Assembly: GCA_028821405.1 (NCBI GenBank)
Contig: JAPPGK010000119.1
Span: 1 to 64,000 of the forward strand
Source of the DNA: Gammaproteobacteria bacterium
Lineage (GTDB): Bacteria; Pseudomonadota; Gammaproteobacteria; Pseudomonadales; Azotimanducaceae
Reading direction: 5' to 3'
Length of the DNA: 64,000 nucleotides
In this document: piece by piece, positions 34,817 to 43,500 of the stretch
Position numbering within the stretch: position 1 is the first letter of the stretch
How the letters are laid out: every line of letters begins with the position of its first letter
Translations under genes and position numbers: made by a program
The notes under the pieces: model-generated
Seen by the model: only the letters and a program-made list of their open reading frames with translations
What the model was told of the DNA's origin: nothing
Database searches by the model: none

Positions 34817-35481
34817 CAGCGTTTGACGGCGAGGGTGAGACCGTCGCCGATCGGCAGCATGGCAGCATCGACGCGCTCATCGGCGTTGACCTTCAGGTTC
34901 AACGCCCGGATGGCACGCGTGTCCTCGTCTTGTGCACGTTCGTCGGCAACGCGGCCACCCCACAGCACGTTGTCGATGCCGATCACGCCGCCGCGCCGCA
35001 GCAACGTCAGACAACGCTCGTAGTAGGCGTCGTAGTTGGCCTTGTCGGCGTCGATGAAGGCGAAGTCGAAGGAGTCCGGCTCCCCCGCCGCGATCAGTTC
35101 GTCCAAGGTGTCGACCGCCGGCTTCAAGCGCAGGTCGATCTTCTCGGCGACCCCCGCCCGTTCCCAGAACGTCCGCCCGATCGCGGTCCATTCCTCCGAC
35201 ACGTCGCAGGCAACGAGATGACCGTCGTCCGGCAGGGCTTCGGCCACGACCAGGGCGCTGTAGCCGGTGAACGTACCGACCTCCAGCGTTCGCCGGGCGC
35301 CGAGCAGCCTCACCAGCAACTGCATGAACGCGCCCTGCTCGGGGGACACCTGCATCCGGTGCGCGCGCGTCGCGGCAAGCGTATGGGCACGAAGATCGCG
35401 GGCCACCGCCGACTCCCGCGTGCCGTTCGCGAGCAGGTAGTCGTAGAGAGTCTCCGTGAGTTCGATGGTGTGGCTGGACAC
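34816..35481 (-). CDS. Class I SAM-dependent O-methyltransferase
   Basis: 221 residues of the catechol O-methyltransferase-like family (Methyltransf_3). SAM-binding motif LEVGTFTGYSALVVAEALP, metal-site FIDADKANYDAYYERC, and GVIGIDNVLWGGRVAD. Substrate probably a catechol or other small phenolic, not determinable. Coupled to the downstream esterase gene by an overlapping TGATG. Confidence 0.9.
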   Translation of the reverse strand: MSSHTIELTETLYDYLLANGTRESAVARDLRAHTLAATRAHRMQVSPEQGAFMQLLVRLLGARRTLEVGTFTGYSALVVAEALPDDGHLVACDVSEEWTAIGRTFWERAGVAEKIDLRLKPAVDTLDELIAAGEPDSFDFAFIDADKANYDAYYERCLTLLRRGGVIGIDNVLWGGRVADERAQDEDTRAIRALNLKVNADERVDAAMLPIGDGLTLAVKR

Positions 35482-35772
35482 CCGCTGCTTCTCCTAGTCC
35501 TTGTCGATGCCGACATTATGCGACCGAACGCCAATAGGCGTACGGGGACGCGGATGGGGCAATGATCGACCGACCCCGCCGAAGGCCATCGGCGCATAGC
35601 GGTGCAAGAACCTGCCAGCGGCCTCTCTATTGGCGCCACTGTCCGCGCAGCACGAGCGTCAGACGCGGCATTCACCTGTCGCCGGAAAAAAGGTCAGCGA
35701 GCACGAACCTTGTCCCAACTCAACAACCCCGAATCTTGCCCAAGTTTGCCAATCACCCTAACGTCGCACACG
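35482..35772. other. Intergenic region before the parD gene
   Basis: 291 bp without a convincing gene. A TTGCCC-N17-TAACGT pair at 35736-35764 is promoter-like, but its expected start site falls within two bases of the ParD ATG, so it would give an almost leaderless transcript. Otherwise I see nothing in it. Confidence 0.4.
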
Positions 35773-36012
35773 ATGACAACGATGAACATATCGCTTCCCG
35801 ACGCCCTCCGATCATTCGTGAACGATCAGGTCAGCGCTCGCGGCTACAGAACCTCAAGCGAGTACGTCCGCGACCTCATCCGCAACGATCGTGACCGCCA
35901 GCGCCTGCGTGGTCTGCTTCTCGAAGGAGCCGCATCGCCGCAGGCTGGCATCGCCGATGCGGACTACTTCAATACTCTCCGGCGTAGGGTCCGCGACGCC
36001 GGTCCCCGGTAA
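35773..36012 (+). CDS. parD: ParD-family type II antitoxin
   Basis: 79 residues. N-terminal ribbon-helix-helix DNA-binding segment (MTTMNISLPDALRSFVNDQV), then SSEYVRDLIRNDRDRQRLR and a flexible C-terminal tail that would bind ParE. It normally neutralises ParE and represses its own promoter. The adjoining toxin gene is frameshifted twice, so this antitoxin is probably left without an active partner here. Confidence 0.85.
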   Translation: MTTMNISLPDALRSFVNDQVSARGYRTSSEYVRDLIRNDRDRQRLRGLLLEGAASPQAGIADADYFNTLRRRVRDAGPR

Positions 36013-36324
36013 ACGTCAAACCGGTCGTCTTGCGCGACCGGGCCCGCCGCGACATCGCGGACGCCGTCGATACTACCTCGCCGAAGCGGGATCGGAGGTT
36101 GCTCTCGCCTTCGTCGACGCGGTCGAGGATGCCTGAAAACCGTCGGCGATCACCCCGCAGTCGGTTCGCCGCGCTACGCGCACGAGCTCGGTGTCCCCGG
36201 TCTGCGGTCTCGTTCCACGGGCAGATTCCCGTATCTCATCTTCTACGTCGATCACGAGGAGGAAGTCGATGTTTGGCGCGTCCTTCATGCGGCGCGCGAC
36301 ATTCCCGCTCGGATGCGTGAGTGA
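36009..36324 (+). pseudogene. parE: ParE/RelE-family toxin gene, disrupted by two frameshifts
   Basis: Reading across three frames recovers a complete ParE: VVLRDRARRDIADAVD, then a lost base at about 36071, YYLAEAGSEVALAFVDAVEDA, then a lost base at about 36133 creating a TGA, then LKTVGDHPAVGSPRYAHELG ... FPYLIFYVDHEEEVDVWRVLH and a stop at 36322-36324. Restoring one T and one C would give about 106 residues, the normal length. No standard start codon stands at the expected place either (GTA). A decayed toxin downstream of an intact antitoxin is consistent with loss of a toxin-antitoxin system. Confidence 0.85.
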
Positions 36325-36390
36325 AGCGACGGCAGAGGATTTAAGGCGATGACCTGGCCCCACAGGCTCGGGTGGCGCGGGTGCGTTTTC

Positions 36391-36419
36391 TTGCCCGTCG
36401 CCCCTGCGGTCTGTATTGT
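36391..36419 (+). promoter_or_regulatory. Sigma-70-type promoter of the nuo operon (before nuoA)
   Basis: TTGCCC (36391-36396), a 17-bp spacer and TATTGT (36414-36419). The core CGGTCTGTATTGTG is identical to one upstream of nuoG, where the spacing is also 17 bp. Transcription would start near 36426, leaving a leader of about 100 nt before nuoA. Confidence 0.6.
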
Positions 36420-36513
36420 GTCGCCGTTTCGCGAATCCCGCCGCGAGGGCATGCTTGCTTAAGCGACCGTGGGCAGGATCGCTCCGAGGATCGACTCAAT
36501 AGCCAGGGACTCG

Positions 36514-36520
36514 AGGAGGG
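36514..36520 (+). promoter_or_regulatory. Strong Shine-Dalgarno sequence placing the nuoA start at ATC
   Basis: AGGAGGG followed by 6 nt (ACCGAC) and ATC at 36527. No ATG, GTG or TTG lies between the in-frame stop at 36500 and a TTG at 36551, which is 30 nt beyond this site. Confidence 0.5.
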
Positions 36521-36526
36521 ACCGAC

Positions 36527-36958
36527 ATCCTACCGCTCTTCCTGTTCGTCTTGGCCGTCACCGCGGTGCTCGGCCTCGTGCTGGTGTTCGCCTGGTACGT
36601 CGGCTCGAAGGCCCGCCATGGCGGTGCGCGCACGCTGCCCTTCGAATCCGGCATCGTGCCCGTGGGGGACGCCGAGGACATGCGGCTGTCCATCGAGTTC
36701 TACCTGATCGCGGTGTTCTTCGTGATCTTCGACCTGGAGACCATCTTCGTCATCGCCTGGGCGGTGGCGTTCCACGACCTCGGCTGGCGCGGCTACACCG
36801 GCGCCAGCATCTTCATCGTGCTGCTCCTCGCGGCGCTCTTCTACGAATGGCGCACCGGCGCCCTGGACTGGGGCCTCAAACGCCGCGTGCCCGGACCCGG
36901 TCGGTACGCCCGGAACGAAGGCGAATCGGCTAGCGGCTATTCGGTCGAGACCGCCTAG
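36527..36958 (+). CDS. nuoA: NADH-quinone oxidoreductase subunit A
   Basis: Membrane subunit of respiratory complex I, which couples NADH oxidation by quinone to proton pumping. About 143 residues with three membrane segments and the conserved loop [23 protein letters not shown]. The start is unusual: the only codon at proper distance (6 nt) from a strong AGGAGGG is ATC at 36527, giving [19 protein letters not shown] 36551 is the first standard start, but it has no SD at useful distance and would clip the first membrane helix. First gene of nuoA-B-CD-E-F. Confidence 0.9.
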   Translation: MLPLFLFVLAVTAVLGLVLVFAWYVGSKARHGGARTLPFESGIVPVGDAEDMRLSIEFYLIAVFFVIFDLETIFVIAWAVAFHDLGWRGYTGASIFIVLLLAALFYEWRTGALDWGLKRRVPGPGRYARNEGESASGYSVETA

Positions 36959-36968
36959 GAGAACGACC

Positions 36969-37652
36969 GTGGAATGGCGGCTCATCAAGACCGAACCCGG
37001 CGCGCCGATGGCGGCGGTGGACGACGCCTACAACGAGGAGGCGGGCAAGAGCTTCCTGACCGCGAAACTCGAGGACCTGGTCGCCTGGGGCCGCGCCAAC
37101 TCGATCTGGCCTTTCAACTTCGGCCTTTCCTGCTGCTACGTGGAAATGGCGACGTCGCTCACCTCCCGGCACGACCTCTCCCGGTTCGGCGCCGAGGTGA
37201 TTCGCGCCACCCCGCGCCAGGCGGACCTGATCGTGATCTCCGGCACCGTGTTCCGGAAGATGGCCCCGGTTCTCCAGCACCTCTACGAGCAACTTCTCGA
37301 ACCCCGTTGGGTGATCTCCATGGGCGCCTGCGCCAACTCCGGGGGCATGTTCGATGTCTACAGCGTGGTCCAGGGCGCGGACAAGTTCCTGCCGGTGGAC
37401 GTCTACGTACCCGGCTGTCCGCCCCGGCCGGAAGCGTTCATGCAAGGCTTGACGCTGCTCCAGGAAGCGGTCAAGAACACGCCGCGCCCGTTGTCCTGGG
37501 TGATCGGCGACGACGGGGCCGTGTCCAAGTACAACGTCAGCCAGCGCGACCTCCGGACCACCGAGCGGATGCGTGCCACCGACCTCGCCCAACCCACCAC
37601 GGTCGGCGACGCGCCGCTCTCCGACTCCCTGCTGGGCAAGAAGCGCTCTTAG
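36969..37652 (+). CDS. nuoB: NADH-quinone oxidoreductase subunit B
   Basis: 227 residues. It holds iron-sulfur cluster N2, which hands electrons to quinone at the junction of the peripheral arm and membrane. Ligands are Cys55 and Cys56 ([10 protein letters not shown]), Cys121 ([11 protein letters not shown]) and Cys150 (VPGCPPRPE). GTG start after AGGAGAACGACC. It begins 10 bp after nuoA. Confidence 0.97.
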   Translation: MEWRLIKTEPGAPMAAVDDAYNEEAGKSFLTAKLEDLVAWGRANSIWPFNFGLSCCYVEMATSLTSRHDLSRFGAEVIRATPRQADLIVISGTVFRKMAPVLQHLYEQLLEPRWVISMGACANSGGMFDVYSVVQGADKFLPVDVYVPGCPPRPEAFMQGLTLLQEAVKNTPRPLSWVIGDDGAVSKYNVSQRDLRTTERMRATDLAQPTTVGDAPLSDSLLGKKRS

Positions 37653-37659
37653 GATCCCG

Positions 37660-39438
37660 ATGGCCGCAGTCGTCCAGGACAGCCGCCAGGCAGGCGGCCG
37701 CAACGACACGCACATCGCGGAGGATCTCGCGACCCACTTCGGGCCGGATTGCGTCACCCAGGCGTGCGTCGACGGCATCCGCACCGTCTGGGTGCCGAAG
37801 AAGCACGTCCGCCAGGTCATGCGCTATCTCAAGAACGATGCGCCCGCCCGCTTCGAGCTGATGTTCGACCTGTCCGCCATCGACGAACGAGCCCGGCGGA
37901 ACCGCAACGGTCAGCCCGCGTCCGATTTCACGGTCTTCTACCACCTCATGTCGCTGTCATCGGACGACGACGTTCGCATCAAGGTGGCGCTGGCCGACGG
38001 CGAGAGCATCGACTCCATCGAGTCCGTCTATCCGGTCGCCAACTGGTACGAACGCGAAGCCTTCGACATGTTCGGCATCGAATTCGACGGCCATCCCAAC
38101 CTGCGCCGCATCCTGACGCCGGCCTTGTGGGAGGGACATCCGCTGCGCAAGGAGCATCCCGCCCGGGCCACAGAGATGGACCCGTTCAAGATGACGCCGG
38201 AGTTCCAGAAGGCCCAGCAGGACGCGCTGCGCTTCGTGCCCGAGGACTGGGGCATGCGCTTGTCCGCCAAGCACACGGACTTCATGTTCCTCAACCTGGG
38301 ACCCAACCACCCGAGCGTGCACGGCGTGTTCCGCATCGCGTTGCAACTGGACGGCGAGGTGATCGTCCAGGCGGTGCCCGACATCGGCTACCACCACCGC
38401 GCCCAGGAGAAGATGGCGGAGCGCCAGTCCTGGCACACCTATATCCCCTACACGGACCGGGTCGACTACCTCGGCGGGGTGGTGAACAACCTGCCCTACG
38501 TCATGAACGTGGAGAAGATGGCGGGGATCGAGGTGCCGGAACGCGCCCAGGTGATCCGGGTCATGCTCTCCGAGTTGTTCCGCATCTCGAGCCATCTGGT
38601 CTTCTACGGGACCTTCGCCCAGGACGTCGGCCAGATGTCGCCGGTGCTTTACATGTTCGCCGACCGAGAGCGGCTGTTCTCCATCATCGAGGCCATCACC
38701 GGCGGGCGCATGCATCCGAGTTGGTTCCGCATCGGCGGCGTCACCCAGGACCTGCCGGACGGCTGGGACAAGATGGTGCTCGACTTCTGCGACTACATGC
38801 CGGCGCGCCTCGACCACTACCAGAAGATGTCGATGCAGAACAAGATCCTGCAGCGGCGCACCAAGGGCATCGGCGCCTACACCACCGAGGAAGGTCTCGA
38901 CTGGGGCATCACCGGCCCGTCGCTGCGCGCCACCGGCCACGATTGGGACCTGCGCAAGAACCGACCGTACAGCCTGTACGATCAGTTCGAGTTCGACATT
39001 CCCACCGCCGAGGCGGGGGACTGCTACGCCCGTGCCGAGGTGCGCGTCGAGGAGATCCGCCAGAGCCTGCGCATCATCCGCCAATGCGCGGAGAACATGC
39101 CGTCGGGGCCCGTCAAGTCCGACCACCGGTTGACGACCCCGCCCCGCAAGGAGCGCACGATGCAGGACATCGAAACGCTCATCCACCACTTCCTGAACGT
39201 CAGCTGGGGACCGGTGATCAGACCGTCGGAGTCCTGCACGACCGTGGAAGCGACCAAGGGCTGGAACTCGTACTACTCGATCTCCGACGGCGGCACCATG
39301 GCCTACCGGACCCGGGTGCGTACGCCGTCGTTCCCGGCCCTGCAGCAGATTCCGCTGATCAGCCGGGGATTCATGATCGCCGACCTGATCGCCATCATCG
39401 CGAGCATCGACTTCGTGATGGCGGACGTGGACCGGTAG
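37660..39438 (+). CDS. nuoCD: NADH-quinone oxidoreductase subunit C/D (fused)
   Basis: 592 residues: NuoC domain at about 1-190 ([19 protein letters not shown]) fused to NuoD ([52 protein letters not shown]). It forms part of the quinone-binding site. The CD fusion is known mainly from gammaproteobacteria, including E. coli (about 600 residues). ATG 37660 is 8 bp after nuoB. Confidence 0.97.
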   Translation: MAAVVQDSRQAGGRNDTHIAEDLATHFGPDCVTQACVDGIRTVWVPKKHVRQVMRYLKNDAPARFELMFDLSAIDERARRNRNGQPASDFTVFYHLMSLSSDDDVRIKVALADGESIDSIESVYPVANWYEREAFDMFGIEFDGHPNLRRILTPALWEGHPLRKEHPARATEMDPFKMTPEFQKAQQDALRFVPEDWGMRLSAKHTDFMFLNLGPNHPSVHGVFRIALQLDGEVIVQAVPDIGYHHRAQEKMAERQSWHTYIPYTDRVDYLGGVVNNLPYVMNVEKMAGIEVPERAQVIRVMLSELFRISSHLVFYGTFAQDVGQMSPVLYMFADRERLFSIIEAITGGRMHPSWFRIGGVTQDLPDGWDKMVLDFCDYMPARLDHYQKMSMQNKILQRRTKGIGAYTTEEGLDWGITGPSLRATGHDWDLRKNRPYSLYDQFEFDIPTAEAGDCYARAEVRVEEIRQSLRIIRQCAENMPSGPVKSDHRLTTPPRKERTMQDIETLIHHFLNVSWGPVIRPSESCTTVEATKGWNSYYSISDGGTMAYRTRVRTPSFPALQQIPLISRGFMIADLIAIIASIDFVMADVDR

Positions 39439-39449
39439 AGGAGCTATTC

Positions 39450-39938
39450 GTGGCCGAACCCGCCCGGATCCAAGTCCTGTCCGACGACGAAGTCCGCGAG
39501 ATCGAGGAGGAATGCGCCCACCTCCCGGATCGCAAGTCCGCCGCCATCGACGCCATGATGATCGTGCAGCGTTACCGGGGCTGGGTGTCCGATGAAAGCC
39601 TCCACGCCATCGCGCGCCTGCTCGGCATGTCGGTGGAGAACCTCGACAGCATCGCCACCTTCTACAACCTGATCTACCGGCAGCCGGTGGGACGCCACGT
39701 GGTGATGGTCTGCGACAGCGTGTCCTGTTACGTGATGGGCGCAGATGGCTTGCGGAAAGCGGTGGAGGAGCACTTGGGTGTCGGCCTCGGCGAGACGACC
39801 GAGGACGGGCGATTCACGCTGTTGCCCATCGTCTGCCTCGGTGCATGCGACCGGGCACCTACGATGATGATCGACGAGGAGCTGATCGGGGATGTGACGG
39901 CAGACCGCTTCGACGAGATCTTCGGGCGGTTTGACTAG
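39450..39938 (+). CDS. nuoE: NADH-quinone oxidoreductase subunit E
   Basis: 162 residues, thioredoxin-like [2Fe-2S] subunit (cluster N1a) of the NADH-oxidising module. Cluster Cys residues lie in VMVCDSVSCYVMGADG and PIVCLGACDRAPTM. GTG 39450 follows GAGGAG; the long open frame upstream of it is an overlapping shadow of nuoCD. It begins 12 bp after nuoCD. Confidence 0.95.
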   Translation: MAEPARIQVLSDDEVREIEEECAHLPDRKSAAIDAMMIVQRYRGWVSDESLHAIARLLGMSVENLDSIATFYNLIYRQPVGRHVVMVCDSVSCYVMGADGLRKAVEEHLGVGLGETTEDGRFTLLPIVCLGACDRAPTMMIDEELIGDVTADRFDEIFGRFD

Positions 39939-39950
39939 TGGACCAATGCA

Positions 39951-41231
39951 ATGCATGACGTAAGGCCGCTCACCGGAATCGTCGACACCATCGGCGGCCT
40001 CGTGGATCTCGAAGCCTACGAGTCCCACGACGGCTACGCGGCCGCCCGCCAGGCGCTGGCGACGGATCCCAACGACATCATCGACCTCGTGTCGGAGGCC
40101 AATCTGCGGGGCCGAGGCGGCGCGGGCTTCGGGACCGGCATGAAGTGGGGGTTCACGCGCGGCCCCGCGAAGACGCCCGGCGGCAAGTACCTGGTCTGCA
40201 ACGCCGACGAGATGGAACCCGGTACGTTCAAGGACCGCTACCTGCTGGAGTACAACCCGCATCTACTCATCGAAGGCATCATCATCGCCGCGCACGCGAT
40301 CCACGCCGAGACTGCGTACGTCTTCCTACGCGGCGAATACCATGATCCCTACCGGGAACTGCAGCGCGCCATCGACGATGCCTACGCCAAGCGCTATCTC
40401 GGCAAACGCATCTTCGGCACCGACATCAACCTGGAACTGCGTATCCACCGCTCTGCCGGACGCTACATCTGCGGCGAGGAAACGGCACTCCTGAACGCGC
40501 TCGAAGGCAAACGCGCCCAACCGAGGCAGAAGCCGCCGTTCCCGCCCGCAAGCGGCGCCTGGGGCCGGCCGACCATCGTCAACAACGTCGAGACCCTCTG
40601 CAACGTGCCGGCCATCGTCAAGAACGGTGCGGAGTGGTACCAGGATCTCGGCATCGGCGACGACTCCGGGACGAAGATCTACGGCGTATCGGGCCGCGTG
40701 AACAACCCGGGACTGTGGGAACTGCCCATCGGCACCACCATTCGCGAGATCATCGAGGAGCACGCCGGCGGCATGCGCGACGGCTACAAGCTACGGGGCT
40801 TGCTGCCGGGGGGCGCTTCCACGGATTTCCTCGTCGAGGAACACCTCGACCTCGCCATGGACTACGGCACCATCCAGGCCGCCGGCAGCCGCATGGGCAC
40901 CGGCACCATGGTCCTGATGGACGACTCGATCTGCCCGGTGGACATGTGCCGGAACCTCGAGCACTTCTTCGCCCAGGAATCCTGCGGCTTCTGCACGCCG
41001 TGCCGGGAAGGCCTGCCCTGGGTGGAGGAACTGCTGATCGACATAGAGGAAGGACGCGGCAAGGAAGGCGACCTCGAACTCCTGGATCGCAACGCCATGT
41101 TCATCGGCGGGACGACGAACACCTTCTGTCTGCATGCGCCGGGCGCCATGGAGCCGCTGGCGAGCGCGCTCAAGTACTTCCGGGACGACTTCGAAGCGCA
41201 CATTCGGACCGGTCGCTGTCCGTATCGGTGA
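39951..41231 (+). CDS. nuoF: NADH-quinone oxidoreductase subunit F
   Basis: 426 residues, the NADH- and FMN-binding subunit with cluster N3. Motifs: GRGGAGFGTGMKWG (FMN/NADH site), CGEETALLNALEGKRAQPR, and the 4Fe-4S motif SCGFCTPCREG with a later Cys in FCLHAPGA. After it the nuo gene order is interrupted; nuoG follows only 6.4 kb later. Confidence 0.97.
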   Translation: MHDVRPLTGIVDTIGGLVDLEAYESHDGYAAARQALATDPNDIIDLVSEANLRGRGGAGFGTGMKWGFTRGPAKTPGGKYLVCNADEMEPGTFKDRYLLEYNPHLLIEGIIIAAHAIHAETAYVFLRGEYHDPYRELQRAIDDAYAKRYLGKRIFGTDINLELRIHRSAGRYICGEETALLNALEGKRAQPRQKPPFPPASGAWGRPTIVNNVETLCNVPAIVKNGAEWYQDLGIGDDSGTKIYGVSGRVNNPGLWELPIGTTIREIIEEHAGGMRDGYKLRGLLPGGASTDFLVEEHLDLAMDYGTIQAAGSRMGTGTMVLMDDSICPVDMCRNLEHFFAQESCGFCTPCREGLPWVEELLIDIEEGRGKEGDLELLDRNAMFIGGTTNTFCLHAPGAMEPLASALKYFRDDFEAHIRTGRCPYR

Positions 41232-41247
41232 CCGTCGAGGCGAAGGG

Positions 41248-42498
41248 CTAGGAGACTTCCGCCTCCTCGTCGTTCGAGGCGTCGGCGACAACGTCACCGG
41301 GTGTGCTCCCGGCTTCATCCGCCGCGTCGGCCGGCCGAGTGTGAATCTCACGCCAAGGAACCAGGCGACTGCCATCCGAATGGCGCCGGTATTCGTCACC
41401 GCCGTAGACCACGACCATTTCTGAAGGCGTCCCCACGTCATCGAGATGACCACGAACGCGTCTTGCGCCGTTAAATAGACTCGATGACGGCGTCTTCGCC
41501 GACTTGGCCTCGATCAAGGTCACGCCCGTCGGATCGTCGACGACGAGATCGAGTTCTCCGCCGCCGCGTTCCCGGTAGTAGGACAAGCCGCGCGTCTCGC
41601 CGCGATGCGTACGATGCTTCAGCACTTCCGAGACCACCCACGTCTCGAACAGGGCGCCACGCAACGGGTGCGAGACAAGCTGTTCCGGATCGCGGATGCC
41701 CAGGAGCCAACAGGCCAGCCCCGAGTCGTAGAAATACAGCTTCGGCATCTTGATGAGCCGTTTGCGGACCCTGCCGCTGAATACCGGCAGATGGAAGGCG
41801 ACGAAACTCGCTTCCAGGATGCTGAACCACGACTTGGCGCTCGGTTGCGTGATTCCGCAGTCGTCGGCCAGCGACGAATAGTTAAGCAGTTGCCCGGTAC
41901 GTCCAGCGCAGAGTGCGAGGAAACGCTGGAAGGCACTGAGATCGCCCACATTGCTGATCGCACGCACGTCGCGCTCGATATAGGTACCGACGTAGGACCG
42001 CAGCCAATCCGACGCCTCGAGTTCTTGATCGAATATCCGAGGATAGCCGCCGCTCAAGAGCGCTTCTTCCAGTGTCGCCGGCGGGTTGGGGAAGCGATTG
42101 ACCTCATTCCACGAGAGCGGCAGTAGTTGATGCAGCGCGGTCCGACCGGCCAATGATTGGCTTACCGAGGCGATGAGCGCCAAGTTCTGCGACCCGCTCA
42201 GAATCCAACGCCCGGGTGCCGGGTCGTCGTCAATCGCTCCTTGGAGGTAGGAGAGCAGGTCGGGAACCCGCTGTACCTCGTCGATAACCGCGCCATCCGG
42301 GAACTGGGCAAGGAACGCCCTCGGATCCTCGATGGCGAACGCCCTGTCGTCGGGAGCTTCCAGAGACCGATACGGATGATCGGGAAACATCGCCCGGCAC
42401 AGGGTCGTCTTCCCGCTTTGCCTGGGACCCGTGACGGTGATCGATGGCGAGGACGTCGCCGCCCTCCTGAGCTGCAATGCCAGATCCCTGGTAATCAT
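41248..42498 (-). CDS. P-loop ATPase with DUF4143 domain
   Basis: 416 residues. Walker A TVTGPRQSGKTT at 22-32, Walker B GAVIDEVQRVPDLL; C-terminal DUF4143 domain with a nuclease-like ELDLVVDDPTGVTLIEAKS. Acidic tail. It runs against the nuo genes and ends 17 bp from nuoF. It differs clearly from the DUF4143 protein at 32958-34139, so these are not recent duplicates. A 35-bp palindrome stands just upstream of its start. Role unknown; the family is typical of mobile or accessory DNA. Confidence 0.87.
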   Translation of the reverse strand: MITRDLALQLRRAATSSPSITVTGPRQSGKTTLCRAMFPDHPYRSLEAPDDRAFAIEDPRAFLAQFPDGAVIDEVQRVPDLLSYLQGAIDDDPAPGRWILSGSQNLALIASVSQSLAGRTALHQLLPLSWNEVNRFPNPPATLEEALLSGGYPRIFDQELEASDWLRSYVGTYIERDVRAISNVGDLSAFQRFLALCAGRTGQLLNYSSLADDCGITQPSAKSWFSILEASFVAFHLPVFSGRVRKRLIKMPKLYFYDSGLACWLLGIRDPEQLVSHPLRGALFETWVVSEVLKHRTHRGETRGLSYYRERGGGELDLVVDDPTGVTLIEAKSAKTPSSSLFNGARRVRGHLDDVGTPSEMVVVYGGDEYRRHSDGSRLVPWREIHTRPADAADEAGSTPGDVVADASNDEEAEVS

Positions 42499-42520
42499 GC
42501 TGTGAGATTACCACGCCGCA

Positions 42521-42555
42521 GTGACAGATTCAAAATTTAACTTTGAATCTGTCAC
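42521..42555. promoter_or_regulatory. Perfect 14-bp inverted repeat upstream of the DUF4143 ATPase gene
   Basis: GTGACAGATTCAAA, a 7-bp AT-only-plus-C spacer, then TTTGAATCTGTCAC. It is AT-rich in a GC-rich neighbourhood and lies 23 bp before the ATG (minus strand). It could be an operator for autoregulation, a hairpin in the 5' leader, or the end of a mobile insertion. Confidence 0.5.
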
Positions 42556-42660
42556 ATGCCGCTAAGGGCTCGTCCAATCCACGCCCCCGCAAAGAACAGC
42601 TAATGGGTCGACACGGTGCCTGGACTTCAAAAAAGTGGGCACCGATGCTGTTTCGCGACC

Positions 42661-43389
42661 CTACGGCACCAGCTCCAACGGCAACCAAACCCCATCGCGC
42701 AGCACCTCCGCAGGCCGGTACTCCGACTTGTAGCGCATGCTACGCACCTCGTCGATCCAATAGCCGAGGTAGAGGTGGGGCAGGCTGCGGCGCCGGCATT
42801 CGGCGATTTGGTGAAGGATGGCCATCACGCCGAGGCTCCGGTCGGCAAGTTCCGGGTCGAAGAAGGTGTAGACCGCCGCGAGGCCGTGGTCCAGAACGTC
42901 GGTGATGGCTGACGCGACGAGCGTGCCGTTCTTGCGCCAGTCCAGGGCCAAGGTCTCGACGCCGAAGGACTGCGTCAGCCGCAGGAACTGCTTGGCGCTC
43001 GGCGGATACATGCTACCCCCGGGATGGCGGTCCACGATGTAGCGCCGGTAGAGATCGAAGTGCTCCTGCGCTTCGTCGCGGGCATCGACGATGGCCAGGT
43101 CGAGGTCGGCGTTGCGCGCGAGAACCCGTCGGAAACGGCGGTTGGGCCGGAACGCGGCAACCACGACGCGCAGCGGGACGCAGGCGTTGCAACCGTCGCA
43201 GTCCGGCAGGAAGAAGTTGCTGCCCGAACGCCTGAATCCCTCCCGGGCCAAGTGCGAATACACCGTCGGCTTGATGTCCTCGTCCGACTCCACCACGATG
43301 GCGTGCGCGATTCGATCCGGAAAGTAGACGCACGGGTCGGGACCGACCACGAAGGCGTCCACGGGTTTCTCGGATTCGTCGTAGTTCAT
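42661..43389 (-). CDS. bpt: Aspartate/glutamate leucyltransferase (Bpt, N-end rule)
   Basis: 242 residues. Bpt transfers Leu (or Arg-type relatives) from tRNA to N-terminal Asp/Glu of proteins, marking them for ClpAP. Conserved stretches: CVYFPDRIAHAI, LAREGFRRSGSNFFLPDCDGCNACVPLRV, YRRYIVDRHPGGSM and LYLGYWIDEVRSMRYKSEYRP. ATG 43389 gives the family N-terminus. It normally neighbours unrelated housekeeping genes; here it lies in the block between nuoF and nuoG. Confidence 0.92.
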   Translation of the reverse strand: MNYDESEKPVDAFVVGPDPCVYFPDRIAHAIVVESDEDIKPTVYSHLAREGFRRSGSNFFLPDCDGCNACVPLRVVVAAFRPNRRFRRVLARNADLDLAIVDARDEAQEHFDLYRRYIVDRHPGGSMYPPSAKQFLRLTQSFGVETLALDWRKNGTLVASAITDVLDHGLAAVYTFFDPELADRSLGVMAILHQIAECRRRSLPHLYLGYWIDEVRSMRYKSEYRPAEVLRDGVWLPLELVP

Positions 43390-43500
43390 GGCGTAGCATC
43401 CGGCGACATCGACGCTGCTGTCGGTGTTAGTGTCCCACCATAAGCGGCGTGGTGTCGCTCCCAACCTCCACGTCGATGGCCGAAACCCCAAGGAGAACCC

